A stretch of 64,000 bases of DNA, taken from the NCBI GenBank assembly GCA_037975125.1, contig CM075851.1, positions 80,019,479 through 80,083,478 of the forward strand, in the 5' to 3' direction. The notes beneath the pieces were generated by a model. That model had not been told where the DNA came from, searched no databases, and saw nothing but the letters and a program-made list of their open reading frames with translations. This document shows, piece by piece, positions 12,601 through 25,339 of the stretch. This DNA is from Latrodectus hesperus (taxonomy: Eukaryota > Arthropoda > Arachnida > Araneae > Theridiidae). Position 1 is the first letter of the stretch. Every line of letters starts with the position of its first letter. The translations under genes and the position numbers were made by a program.

Positions 12601-15149
12601 TGTTGAATAATGTCTTTCTTAAAGGCAGACATTCCAAAAATAAAAATCCTAGAAGGATAAAAGTGATAAAAATCAGATTTTTTAACATAAATTTTGATTT
12701 TATCACGCAAATTTTGTTTGGTAGAACACATTAAAAAAATAAAGGGATCTTCGCTATGGATAATAATCAGATTTTGCGAGGAATGGATCAATCAGTTGAT
12801 AGGTATCAATAGCAAACAGCTCATTCCAAATCACTGTAAATATCCATCCCAGAGGTGGAAATCGAGCTCAAGAACTGTCAAACTAAAGGGCATATTCTTT
12901 CATCAACCAACTCGAAATGGTCTTGGAAAAATAGAAAATTGATGGAACTATGTTGAAAAAAATCTCCATTAAAATAGTTAAAATTCAAATGAATTGAAAC
13001 GGATGTATAAATATTAAAACACTTTTTCTGCAGAAAAAGGAACATATATTTCTAAAGTAAAATATGAAAAACATGTAAACTAACTTCCTTATTTATTAAT
13101 TTAAAAACTAGTAAAATAAATGTATTCGAAAAAGGAACAAAATAAATATATGAGCTACATACATTAAAAATACCCATAAAATTATTCAGAGTTGGAGTTA
13201 ATAATAAAAAAATATTAAGAGAAAATAGCTCTGAAAAAAGTGGAGACACAACGTTTTCACAATTAAAAATGTAATCAATTCAACAAAGAGCCATTTTGTT
13301 TACAGTAATATAAAAAACATTTCTATTCTCTAAGTTTCTTTTTCATTAGAGCTGTTTTTTGATGATGAGAATAAAAACAAAAATGTCGACATGCAATTTT
13401 AACTTCAAATTTTCTTTCATTATATTACATTGTTATACTTGAAAAGCTGTATTTTCTTGAAAATTCTTATTAAATAAAGATTTTTTAAGAAAATTTTACT
13501 ATTAAAATTTTTACTATTAAAATTACATTTGATATTTTTAATGAATAGAAAAATGAACATATTTTTATAAGTCACTTTTTATAGTATTTTGTTACCGATT
13601 AATAATAATACTGTTTTGTATTCTATCAAGTTCGCTGTCAAAACACTGTACAGTAAATAAAAAGCATTTCCTGCTCTCTAAGAATCTCCTTTATTAGTCG
13701 TAGTTTTTTACTTTCATCAGAATACAATAAAAAATATGCATGAAAAAAAGACATGTAATTTCAACTTCAATTTTTATTATGATTAATTTTTAACTAAGAA
13801 TTTCTGCTTAAACTATCTCGAATTTAATCTGATCAGCACATCGATAGATTATTCCTTTTTTCAGAAGAATTTGAGAAAAATCCTGCATTATGTGTCGGAG
13901 AATCTTTTCAAAACATTTACAATATGTAACCAATTTTGTCTCCAAAAATTGCTAGATTGGCCATTATCCCGCCAACTTTTGGATTAATTCTTTCTTCTCG
14001 CTCACTAAATCTTGGGAGAAAGCAAACTTTATTTACTGAGAAACAAAAATATTAGTTCAATTGTTTCGTATTCATTTATGTTGACTGTTTTAGTAATATA
14101 AATAACGTTAATCTTTACATGTGTGTGTGTGATTGTAATGAAAACAAATTAATTGGCGACTTATAAAATACAGATGTGTGCCAATAAAATATTACTGGTA
14201 CAATTAACATGATACCCTTTAATTAATAAAGCATCGTATTTATAAAGTTTCATTTTAATCATTTTTGTTTTTAATAATACTTCTACATACGAGAAACATT
14301 TTAGACAATAAAATAAGTATAAAAAATTAATTAATCTAGTACAAAATAAATTAATGTATATTTTCAAGAAGAAGATGAAATAAAAAATAATTAATAGCTA
14401 TATTTATATTGTTATAAGAAATTCTTATAATAGTTAAAAGAAATTAAAATAGGTATGCAATTTTTAACTACATAAGATATTTATTTATAATATAGTTACA
14501 TAACCTTCTTCTCATTAGGTTTTTCCTTATTATGAAGGAAATTGCTATAACTACTTCCTACAGATTTTGGGAAATGGCTGCTTCAACCATTAGTGTTTAA
14601 CAGTGTTAAAAGTACATGTATATAAACTATATTCAAACCTTTTAATGCGTTAAAAGCTTTTGGAACTTTAGCTAAGGATTTAAATATGTGTGCAAATAGC
14701 TGTGAGTCAGAAATTTCATCAAGAGATAGAGAATGGGCTTCTGAAGGTGACCGAACGTATTTATTAGAATAATAAAGACGCCGCTACCTGCTGGGTGCTA
14801 ACCCAGTAATGAAAATTTGTTCTTGTTATTATTCTTAACGTAATAATAGACGTTATTACTTATGTTCTTTTCTTTCTCATTTCGCATAGCTTCTAAATTA
14901 TAACTTTATCAAATTTAATGTAAAATTAGAAGTATCACCACCAAATTATTTGCTTTACTCTGAATAGTTCTAATTTACTGTTGTAATTTATTGTTGTGTG
15001 TATTTTATATGTTGTTGCTGTTACTAATCCCAGATTGTTTAGCAAAGCAAAAAAAAAAAAAAAATCTACATAAATTCAAATATATACACAAAGCCTAAAA
15101 ACAATAGAGGATCAAAAAAGGAACTCGTCCTTTTTAAAATCCAAGCAAA

Positions 15150-15265
15150 GTAAAACATGGGTAGGGGCAGCTTCACATTAATAGCTGAGGGAATTCTGTC
15201 CCTGAGCCATTAAAAGGGAGCTGTTCTGTCCCTGCTGGAAAGTGATTGCGCCGATATGGTCTATT
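15150..15265. repeat. GC-richer block with 11-bp direct repeat
   Basis: ttctgtccctg at 15194-15204 and 15224-15234. On the minus strand this gives a short internal peptide repeat (GQNS twice within 18 codons). Function unknown. Confidence 0.4.
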
Positions 15266-17137
15266 GTGCATGTGTAGTAAACTTATTTCGCCAATCTGTA
15301 TAAAGTCGCAAATATGAATTTTCAAATCCATCTTACAAGATATGAAATGTGATATCTAACTAACATCATTATATAAATTGATTTAATTTTTTTATTTAAA
15401 CATTATAGTAGTAGATTACTAAGTAGAAGATGATTAATATTTGAATTTCCTTTAAAGGTGTCCGGTTCAAATCTTACGAAAAGATACGTGTAATTTTCAT
15501 AGAAGCAATTAGTATGTCTTTTGACGAGGAATCAGAATTATCTTGTAATATGATCTCACTCTTTCGATTGGAAAATATAGCATAAATTCTAACCGCTGTT
15601 GAATAGCAAAATAGGGACATTGGCTCTGGTTTCTGTTAGCATATCTGAAGGAATGTGTACTTAACAGATTTTAAACTATAAATTGATATGAATACAGTAC
15701 ACTATCAATGGAAAATTCTGCTTTGCTCGTTTGGGTAAAATATGGTGGTTATCCAAATGCTTTGTGATGGTTTTCAGCTGTTAGATTATTAATTACCTAG
15801 CGTCAAAGTATTTTGTAACGAGCTAACATTGACTTTGTAATTGGACCACACTTTACAAAGTAGTTTGGTCTGGTGTTTAAAATAAAGTATCAGAATCAAT
15901 CCCAGCAATTGTTGAAAAACGGGAAATGAATTTTGGACTTTTGCTAGCATATCTGTTATTTTTAATAATAGAGATTATTGAATTTTCTCCTCTGAGAAAC
16001 ATAAATATGACTGACCATCGATAAAAAGTAGCGTCGATTCAATCGAAAAAAAGTCCCAAAAGGTAAAAACGTGGCGAATGTTCAAATGCGTAAATCAATC
16101 TATGGGGATCGATATTGGTTTTTGCTTTTTACATACAGATCGAATTAATTGGAAACTTCAGAATTTTGTAACTTTTTTTCATTCAATTTAGATGATTACA
16201 GTTCACTGTTTGTGAAAATTCCTTTCAGAAATCTATTCTCAGTGAAGGTGAAAATCCTTTTTTCAATAGCTTTCAGGTAATTTTAAAAACTATTGATCAT
16301 TACGTCATGTCAATACCTTTTGAAAATATCAAGAAATGGCCAGATCATATTAAGGATTTTATTTTATACAGTCACCGTACCCTATTTTGCTGCACAGATA
16401 AAATAGAACATTTTTCTTAAATTTACACTGGTATTTTGATGATAAATTTGTTTATAATACAATGTACATTCTGATGATATTTTTTAATTTCTTATCTACT
16501 CCAAAATTCAAAATTATAGATGTATTCCCATATTTTTAATTTTTATTTGTATAATTTTTTGGACAATTTTTGTTCCTCTGTGTTAATTGTCATGGAACAT
16601 TCATTTTAAACTAGCTGCTGAATTATTACAAGTATTCAAGACCAATATGAAAGTCTAATGCACTCGAACTATTAAAATAAACGCTTCCTATACACCTGAC
16701 AGATCAACCAAAAAAGTTACGTTTTAAAATGACCATCCATTCTTTTTTTCCGGTATTCGAATAAGTGTTTACCACACGAAAGTCTTAACTGTTATGGCTG
16801 ATCAATTACTGAGAATATTATAATTTAACACATAATAGTATCATAACAATATTATTTTACAAAATGAGATAAAAAAAGAGGCTGCCTTTTTATAATGGGG
16901 ACAATAATCAAAATAGCAAAAATAGTTATTGTTCTGATTTACATTTTGGGTAAACTTATGATAAGTCAGCAAACACATTTCTTTTCCACTCAAGCCAAAA
17001 CATGCATTTTTCAATAGATTTGGCAACAATTTTGGTTTTAGAAACACACTTCTATGATCAACAAATTCCAACATTGATCATTGGCAAACACTATCTCCCA
17101 CTTTTTAACACAACTGACTGAATAATCCATTTTTCAG

Positions 17138-17301
17138 CTGAGCTTCTGGCTGACGCAGCATTGGACCTGAGCCCAGTTGGACGGGGTTGCTCCAATTATT
17201 TACGGAACTGTTCGGCGAAATGCGGCTATGATGCCAGCTACAGTCACTTGTGCGACATCTCTACCCATGGAAATGATCCCTGTTGTCTCAGAATTCTTTG
17301 A
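17138..17301 (+). CDS. Terminal exon of a six-cysteine, secreted-type protein (partial gene, family unknown)
   Basis: Seen: a pyrimidine tract and acceptor (atccatttttcag) end at 17137. The exon then supplies two bases of a split codon, 53 codons and TGA. The peptide begins ELLADAALDLSPVGRG. Six cysteines follow with spacing C-x6-C-x3-C-x9-C-x9-C-C, and the C-terminus is LRIL. GC content is clearly above the flanks, the other two frames close at once, and AATAAA lies 50 bases past the stop (17351). Inferred: the C-terminal exon of an extracellular disulfide-bonded peptide or domain, such as a peptide hormone, an antimicrobial or toxin-like peptide, or the tail of a larger secreted protein. 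The leader, with any signal peptide, must lie in an upstream exon that I could not find. I do not recognise the family, and the spacing is not the usual inhibitor cystine knot pattern. Being a real exon is likely; the function is open. Confidence 0.7.
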
Positions 17302-17350
17302 TTAACAATGAGCTATGTTAGCTTTATTTACTAACGAAACTCATTACAAA

Positions 17351-17356
17351 AATAAA
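17351..17356 (+). promoter_or_regulatory. Poly(A) signal AATAAA for the six-cysteine gene
   Basis: AATAAA, overlapped by a second AATAAA-like copy (aataaaataaaa), lies 50 bases after the stop codon of the six-cysteine exon on the same strand. AATAAA is frequent in AT-rich DNA, so the assignment rests on position. Confidence 0.5.
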
Positions 17357-17359
17357 ATA

Positions 17360-19800
17360 AAAATTAATGAAACTTTCTACATCTGCAGGGTATTGCTTAC
17401 GTATTGTTATGTTGACTGACCAAAAAAGGGTGCATATCAAATTTTAAAATTGTTAATTACCAAAACACAATTAAATATTTGCTTTATATAAACTACGACA
17501 ATAATAATTTTTTGTGCTGAATAAAAAATAATAAATTGTACTTTTAAGAGTTTAAAAAGGATTTTGCTTTTAATTGTTTCAATACACAACTATCTTAATT
17601 GTTCTCTTCTTACCATCTAAACTGCTAAGAGCAGTCAAGTATGCAGTAATTTTAAACTATGTTCATCTTATGAATTCAATATCTTCGAACTTCACTCAAC
17701 ACAAAAGGGGGAACGTTATATTTTTTTTAAATGTAGAATGCCTACTTCGTCAAAGCACAAGTCTTGTCTGCTGGATTAGGTACTGAAGTCCCTTCTTTCC
17801 AGGCATGACAATAACTTTTTTCCTGATAGGATAATTCCGATCAAAAGAATGATTCTTTTAATATAAAACTAAATTAATATACTTATTTTGATAACTATTT
17901 TTATAGTAAACATGTGTTAATTAGTTTTTTATAAAATTAGAATTATTTTTAATAATCAGTCTTTACAAATTATCGAAATAAGTGTATTAATTAATGCACT
18001 TATATGTTTTCTATTTATGAAGTTATTGCTATATTTCTATTGGTTCTACGATAATTTGTTTTAAATTGTGCTATTTAGAAGATGAGATTAGGTTTCTTTT
18101 AAAATTTTAACAATTAAATGATAGGGTCTTAAAAATATTTCCTAATACAATATATGAAATATTTTTTAATGAAATAAAAATACTGGTAACTAAAATATAT
18201 TTTCATACAAGATGTCAAAGCTAGTTTTTTTTTTAATAAATTGATTAAATAATTTTTATTAACAAAAGAAGTGCTATAGTAGAAAAAGTGCAAATATTAT
18301 ATAAAAAATATTAAACTCTTCAATGTTCTTTTAACTAGATTAAGTATATTTTGACTAGTAAAATATAAATTAAACATTATTGAAGTATATATTTATGTCT
18401 CTAAAAATAAAACAAGTTTTAACTTCATTGAGTAAAGAAGCAAATATTTTTAAAATGAGAAAGCGCTAGTTGTATGTTAAATATTTTAGTAAATTTATAA
18501 ACGAAAATGAATGTGCGCTTCCACCTCGTAATTTTTTTAGCATACATTTATTTTTAACCAATACATTTATCCAAATTACATCCAAAAAATAATCATCGTT
18601 AAAGATTTTTTAAATGTGTCCCAACCTAAGATGACATAAACAAAAAGTTTAAGAAAAATATTTTGAAGCAAATTTTATACAATATATATACTTTTTTCAA
18701 AGGTATTAAATTTTTTACCAAAATAGTTTTATTTAAAATTCATTTTTAGGGATTTAATGAATAAAAAACGCTAAAAATAGATTTAGTTTTGTATATTAAT
18801 ATGCTTTAAAATATGATCAAAATTTTAAATAAAAAGGAAATCAAGATATTTTTTATATTTTAGAAATATAATCGCTACTTTAGAAAGTTAATGTAACTTT
18901 AAATTTCTAGTAAACAAAGAATTTATTAGCTAACAAATATTTCAAATTATTATTTAAATAATATTAATGTGATATGGAAAAATCTTTCTTTAATTATTAA
19001 ATAAAATTATTCTTTATTTTAAAATTGAAGAAGTTAACGGATTAATTGGAGTATACATTATCAAAATATTTTTATAGTAATAATTATTTATTTTACAAAA
19101 TAAATCTCTTGATTGTTAGGTGAAAACAAATAATAGATTGTATCTCAAATATAAATATAAAAAATAGCTTTTTTATTCATAAATCATACAAAAAATCTTT
19201 TTTTGAAATTACTTTAAGGCTCAGAGTATTTTAAAACTTGAATATATATATGTAAGAAATATTAAACGCACATTTATGTAGCTAATAATACTTTATTAAA
19301 ATGTTATGCAGTTTAAAGTATAAATCTGGTATTCGTTACCATTTCACACATAATTTTAATGCACATAAAATCTAAGTGTCTGAAAAATTTGAGATATTTC
19401 TAAAGAATAATTTAGATAAGATGTTCCAAAGTAGCAAAAAAGAAAGGCTTATGCTTATATACAAATGTATATATCTACAGCATTGTTTATTCATACTTAA
19501 TTCATCATTTCGCTGTAGTCTTTCTGTGTTTTCTACATTCGAAAATATTAGATTTAAAAACCTTTTTTAAAAGTTAGAATAAATATAAAAACTCCGAATT
19601 TTTACAAACACTTTTCAGAAATTATAAATTTTTCTATCATGTAAAAATAAAGTACTAGCATTTGCAAGAAAAATGTAAATATGAAAATGATATGTATTGA
19701 ATATAAATATATTATAATGGCATTAAATTTTTAAGAAATTTTGAAGCTCAGATCCTGGGAAACAGAACCCACAAAAAAACATCTTAAATACTAGTAATAG
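17360..19800. other. AT-rich non-coding DNA
   Basis: Very AT-rich, with nothing recognisable on either strand. Confidence 0.7.
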
Positions 19801-19808
19801 TGCATACA

Positions 19809-20060
19809 CTGCCCGACATTGAAAATGCAAAGCCGAGAAAAAGTTGCCAGAAAGTGACGAAACTCGGTAAACAGAGAGAGGGAGACAGCAACGAACAATG
19901 AGTGATCTGTATCTCGAAATGATATGCATAATACAGAGCGAGAACAGGGTCGGGTCAGTAGGTTGTAGGATCATCGTGGACGGCGATACACGAAGCAACA
20001 CGTCTACGCACGGAATCAATACGGGTATCGTCCTGAGGAATAGTCTCCATTCCCTGTGAA
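19809..20060 (-). mobile_element. 3' fragment of the same Tc1-like family
   Basis: It begins at 19809 with the same terminal repeat (tgcccgacattgaaaatgc). On the minus strand it carries the transposase C-terminus, METIPQDDTRIDSVRRRVAS followed by CIAVHDDPTTY, with TGA at 19957-19955. This aligns with 41390-41644 of the fuller copy. It is truncated near 20060, where the sequence changes to unrelated GC-richer DNA. The reading frame here is intact for about 34 codons. Confidence 0.85.
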
Positions 20061-20900
20061 CCATTTACCAGTGGCTCAATAGCTTCAAGCCACTTTCAGT
20101 TAAGATTAGCTAAGTGAAGTATCATTTGCCACGGGCAGTGACTGGAAGAGAGACCACCCATTCTCTCCCTCACTGGGCTGTTGGAGCTCCGTGGATTGGG
20201 AAAAGTTCTTCCGCTGGTAAAGCGTAGAGGTGGAGAGGAGAGCGTCTCGTCAGCTAACCGTGGTTCAAAATCACGAGGCACTTGGTGATGTGCGAGTGTT
20301 CCAAACCCGTTAACCTAAAGATACAGTCCGGAGCTGACATGTAGAGCTACGTATTTATGTAAACCATTTACCAAAGTGCGTCCATTTACCAGGATGCTTT
20401 ATATAATTGCGATGAATCGTAAAAAAGAATCGAGATTCATGTAAAGACATGGCGTCACGCTTTTCCTGCTCCAAGGTTCTTCGCAGACAATACATTCAAG
20501 CTACTTTTGACTGTAAAATAGCATCATGGTAGCCGAAGCTATAGTTGCCTTGCTGACACTACGTTCTGCTGAAAACATCATCGAACTGTTCGTGGAAATG
20601 GTTTTATCTTGCAAAATAAGTTATTTCTTCATTTAAAGCTCGTGATGTGATTCTACAGTATATTTAGTCTCTTAGCACAATATTTATTCTCGATTGTTAG
20701 CAACAGCATGCCACTGTGACTCAGCACTGCGTTCGGTATGATTCTTCGATTCCATATTCTGCTGACAGTCAAAGAATTTCAACCATCGCGAGAAATAATC
20801 CCGTGATACGACTAGCCACAACTCTAGTCTATAATTTAACCTCTATCAAAATGTAAAGAGCGTGAAACTTTTATCCTCCCCACATGAGGTATCACAATTT
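20061..20900. repeat. GC-richer repeat-like block next to the Tc1 fragment
   Basis: About 0.8 kb with base composition unlike the AT-rich flanks. On the minus strand it has an open frame at 20281-20096 starting MPRDFEPRLADETLSS, rich in Pro, Ser and Arg. No splice sites, domain or terminal repeats are evident. It looks like old multicopy transposon-associated sequence, not a host gene. Confidence 0.35.
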
Positions 20901-23309
20901 TATGAGTTATTTATGTCGATTTTATGAGGCAACGAAGTTCAAAAATTAATACAAATTTAACACTATAAGCCAGGTATTTGACATTACAGTTTCCTGTCCA
21001 AATTTTAACAGAGCAAAGCGTCCCATTCTAGGAATTCAAAATGCCATCAATGTATATTAGTTTGATAATAACTAAAGAATAATTTTTATTAATACCATTG
21101 TAATTGCATACTTTTTAATTAAAAATCTTCAAGTCTTTTTATAACATTAATAGAATCGTATCAATAATAAATATTTGGCCATTTCTTGTTTAACAATGTT
21201 TTTATTGTTTATGATAGGAGAAAATGATACAATTGAAATCTCGTGAAAGTTACATTTTTAAATATACATATGGTTTCATTTGTTTATTTGTTGTCCAATA
21301 GTTAATATTTGCACCCAAGATCCAATTCAGTTGGGATATAGATTTTAAAATGAGTTTTGGATCATTAAGAATACCTACCCTCAAATTAATCCAAGCTCAA
21401 AATCACAATCTGTTGATTCACAACCAGAGCGTAAACTAATCATGGCTGAGGCGTATCTAAAATAATTTTTCGTGATTCTCAGATACAATCAAGTAGCGAT
21501 AAGAAATAAATTTCAACTATTATATAATACCATTAATTTTATGGATCAGTTGTTATTTTTAAGACAGAATTTACCCTCTAATATAATCTGCATAAACTAG
21601 AAACTTTTTATTATTAGAATCAAAACAAAGATGATTTTAGTTCCGAGTCTTAATCAATAATTCAATTATGCAAATATTACATCCACGTTGAATTTTTATA
21701 TTGCTACAGTATAATTTATCTTTTCTTGCAAGTTCAACACATACTTTTGCAACCATTATTTTTCTTCAATTATGCATGACAGTAAAAGAATAAAAAGTAC
21801 GTTCTTTATCATTTGTTCATTGAATGCTATGAAAATATCTAACAAATTGTAATTGGCATCTCAGAGAATTCCAAATCTTATTGTTATTTTCTAAAATAAT
21901 TATTTTGAGGCATAAACATTCTAAAAGATTGAAAATTACTAAAAATTTCACTTGTCTTAATAGCCAGAAGCTTACAGACAATCTTATATTTTAAACATTT
22001 TATGGCTTAGTCGAACTGAATTTAAAATAAGATGACATAGAAAACAGAAACTGTAATACAGCATTCTATTTTCATTGTATTCCAGAATTATAAAAAAGGT
22101 ATTTAAATTAACTGTTGCCGAGATTTCGCTTTGAATATTTACAATGAAACATGTGCTTTATTGTCGATACGTGCTTGGAAGGTTACCAAAAATTGTTGAA
22201 ATAAATCAGTAAATTCCATTAAGTGAAATAATGACGGTAATTTCAGAAATCAATTAAATCGTTATTATTATTCAAAGCTAAGTAAAGGCATGATTTAATA
22301 AATTGCTGCAGACTCTTTCAAAGTCGCAACGTTTTAACAGAAAACACACATATAGTTAAGTTTGAATTATGAAAAATTTTGATAAAAAAATGGATAAGTT
22401 TACTTTGATTCGATCTTCATTTCTTTAAAATCATACAATACATATACAAACTTTAAGTACATTAAGTATTCTTTCTTACATGAAAATTTATAAATGATTA
22501 AATTTTAATGATAAGAGAGTGATAAATTATTGCTAGTTTCTGTCTATATATATAGCGCATAAATTTTCTTCGTAAGCTATTTGATAAAATTAGAATGACA
22601 ATTTAATACATATTTCAATTAATTGCTTTTTTTCCGTAAAAGATTATGAAGTTTATGGCGTATATTTTCAATTTAGATTAAATTTTTTACCTTAAAACGT
22701 TTTTTTTTCTGTCTCTTTTTTTAAATTGACCGAGTTCTTTTGTGTTCTGAATATATTATAAAGAAACATTGTGAATTTATTATATGGAAATATAACAAAA
22801 ATTTTCAGTTCTAAGTTTATTCGCGATGTTTAGAATTTCCAGTTTTGGCCATAGTTACGGTTAGGTCTATACATTCTTCATAAGGCCTGTCTAAGGAAGT
22901 ATTTAGAAGCTTTTTTTTTTCTACGGCGCAAAAATGTGATGCATCTACTATATAAAATCCTCCCAGAAGATGAAATTGTATATCATGTTTAAAAAGACTA
23001 ACATCTCTTAACTATTCGAGCCATTATGCATAATGTTAAAATAAGCGTATCAAAGTAGTTTCCCACATGGATTTAACAATTTTAACATTTGATATAATAA
23101 TTTATTATACTACATTATTATGTATATATTGTACTGATTAGTGACCTCGTATTCAAGTTATCAATTATTAAGTGATAACTAGCATTTGCACCTCCATTTG
23201 TATTAAGTTCCATAGCTTTCACCTCAAGATATACCCGAAGAACCATATTCTAATACCGAAATCTAAATGTAAGATCATTAGACCCTCTCCTGCTTACAGT
23301 TTAGTGTAG

Positions 23310-23460
23310 TTTGTTTGTTTGTCGCTCAACGGTCATCTTTTGCACATAAGGGCAATTATACCAGGACCTAATGTTTAAAATGGATTCTGAACCACTACAG
23401 ACATACATGTCCAAGATGGAATTCGAACCTATGAGTTGTTGAGCAGATCTCCTTCCTACA
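23310..23460 (-). mobile_element. tRNA-derived SINE (family C)
   Basis: It shares gtttgtttgtcgctcaacgg, then ggacct, ggattctgaaccactacaga, and a B box complement (ggaattcgaacct, about 23418-23430) with the copy nested in the Tc1 element at 40726-40898. No clear target duplication seen. Confidence 0.8.
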
Positions 23461-23827
23461 GATCATTTTAATGAAGAATACAGCAATAAAGTTTAACATG
23501 CAGATTATAACAGATTTAAAAAATGGAGTTTAATTGGACCAAGATCAAACCTACTATCGATATGTAACCAGTTTGATCTTGGGCTCTATTCTAGAAGTAT
23601 CAATTGGTTTCCAGCTTAAGTCTTCTCACAGCTAACAAAAGTTAAGTGACGAGATCGGGTAGCATTTCTTTCTACACATTACTAAACGAACATTTTATCA
23701 AAACGTTACCCATAAATATTATTAAGTTAATGATGTAAGAATTCTTTAAACTTAAATTTTTGTCTTATGTTTAGATCCTAAAATCCATAAACCGTGAAGT
23801 GCCCTAAAGTGATGGATGATTACACGC

Positions 23828-23868
23828 AATATATCTTTTGGTGAGCTTTCCTCATCAAAAGATATATT
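23828..23868. repeat. 18-bp hairpin with five-base loop
   Basis: AATATATCTTTTGGTGAG (23828-23845), loop ctttc, then CTCATCAAAAGATATATT (23851-23868). There is one mismatch, which is a G-U pair in RNA. Confidence 0.92.
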
Positions 23869-24809
23869 TGATGTCATCAGTTTTTATTATCTATGCGATA
23901 TACTACATAGAATTTCAACATAATAACAATATGAGGCAAACATTTGATAAAACTCTCTTCGAAAGTCTTTGAGCACCGTTGGAGAACGTTTAACGTTAGT
24001 ATACCTTGCAATGAGATTTGAAATTGATTTAAAAAATGGAGTTATTTCTTGGCCTAACAATAAACCAGTGACAAAACTTAAATGTATTTAATTTTTGTTA
24101 AACTGTATGCATTTTTCTTACTTAATATATCTTAAAATGATTATATATTTAGCTAAATATATGTTGTGGTGTTATTTGATTATTCCCTATGGGAGTATTG
24201 TATCGATCTAGAGTGATGTGATCATAAAAATTCAAATATATGAAAAGCACATAGAAAATATATTACATTTGCATGGTATACCACATGTATACATCACTAA
24301 AGTATGCATTATTTAAAGAATATTATAATTTTTATGTATGTCTACATCAATAGATGAGGAAAAAACTAATTCATAAATAATCAATATACTCCTGTATATG
24401 TAAGCAGAAGTATTTTATAGATATTTTTCTCTTTTATGCAAAAGCTATATGAAAATAAGCCGAATAATGAATATATATTGCAGTTAAATTCAGAAGGTAA
24501 CATAAATTTTTGATCGTTTATTAGTTTTTCCAAAATTTGCAGTAAAATGAGAATGTATGCGACTGCATAAACTGCAACTTATTTTTATTTCACTGAATAT
24601 ATATATATGCATAATATTAACTAACCATACATATTATAACTATAACTATAAGCGTGAGCAGAGGAGGAAAAAACATTATTGCTTAAACTATTGGAATAAC
24701 TAGCACACTATTTCAATGAATACTTTGCCTGACATTTATATTTCAATAGTCATTGGCTCAATAAATATTTTTCCAGCCAATGAATCACAAAGTATCACGC
24801 ATGGAGATA

Positions 24810-24837
24810 TAAAAAAGAAAAAGAAAAAGAAAAAAAG
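24810..24837. repeat. Purine tract (AAAAAG)n
   Basis: A run of five to seven A separated by single G, at the edge of a GC-richer island. Confidence 0.9.
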
Positions 24838-25335
24838 CGTATACTCTAAACGGTAGCGAACGGAAGACTTTCAGACGGATAAGTCGAAGATTTTCCCGGA
24901 ACTTCACGGCTCCGATAAATCAGGGAACTGCTTTAAATCCAGGATTTAAAATCCATTTTGCCACTGAAACGAATAGCTTTCATGTCGCAATCAATCGCAG
25001 CCTTATTAAGAAATTGGCGAGCGCGGTGTATGAATACAACTTCCTGCAGATCCACCTTTTTTAAGTTATTCGTTTTCTCCTATCACGCATCCAATTGCGA
25101 TATTTAATAATATTTACAGGAAAGAAAGAGCACATTAGTAAAGCTAAAATCGATAGTTCTAAAGAAGGAACGTTCGAAAATTGAACCACGCTTATAAATG
25201 CAGAAGGGCTCTTACGGTGACCGCCCATTTCCAATCATCTGGAATAGATCTCCTCCTATTATTCGTCTCTCGACGTTTAAGGTGAGCGAAAATCGAGGCT
25301 AACGTCGGTAGTCGCCATTAGTGGTCACAAAGAAC
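24838..25335. other. GC-richer island, possible promoter or unrecognised exon
   Basis: About 500 bases clearly richer in GC and CpG than the surroundings. One plus-strand frame is open from 24813 to 25062 (about 83 codons, with no Met) and contains GFKIHFATETNSFHVAINRS. No splice acceptor fits well and no family is recognised. Confidence 0.3.
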
Positions 25336-25339
25336 TATT

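Larger units (their letters stand above)
8340..17130. other. AT-rich non-coding DNA
   Basis: No convincing exon, RNA gene or complete element seen besides the listed SINE tail (9.4 kb) and repeat block (15.2 kb). The upstream exons of the six-cysteine gene are expected here or further upstream but were not found. A 12-bp palindrome (tagcgtacgcta) is at 12186-12197. Confidence 0.6.
20901..24800. other. AT-rich non-coding DNA
   Basis: It contains one family C SINE and one hairpin, listed separately. The rest shows no coding or element signature. Confidence 0.65.
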
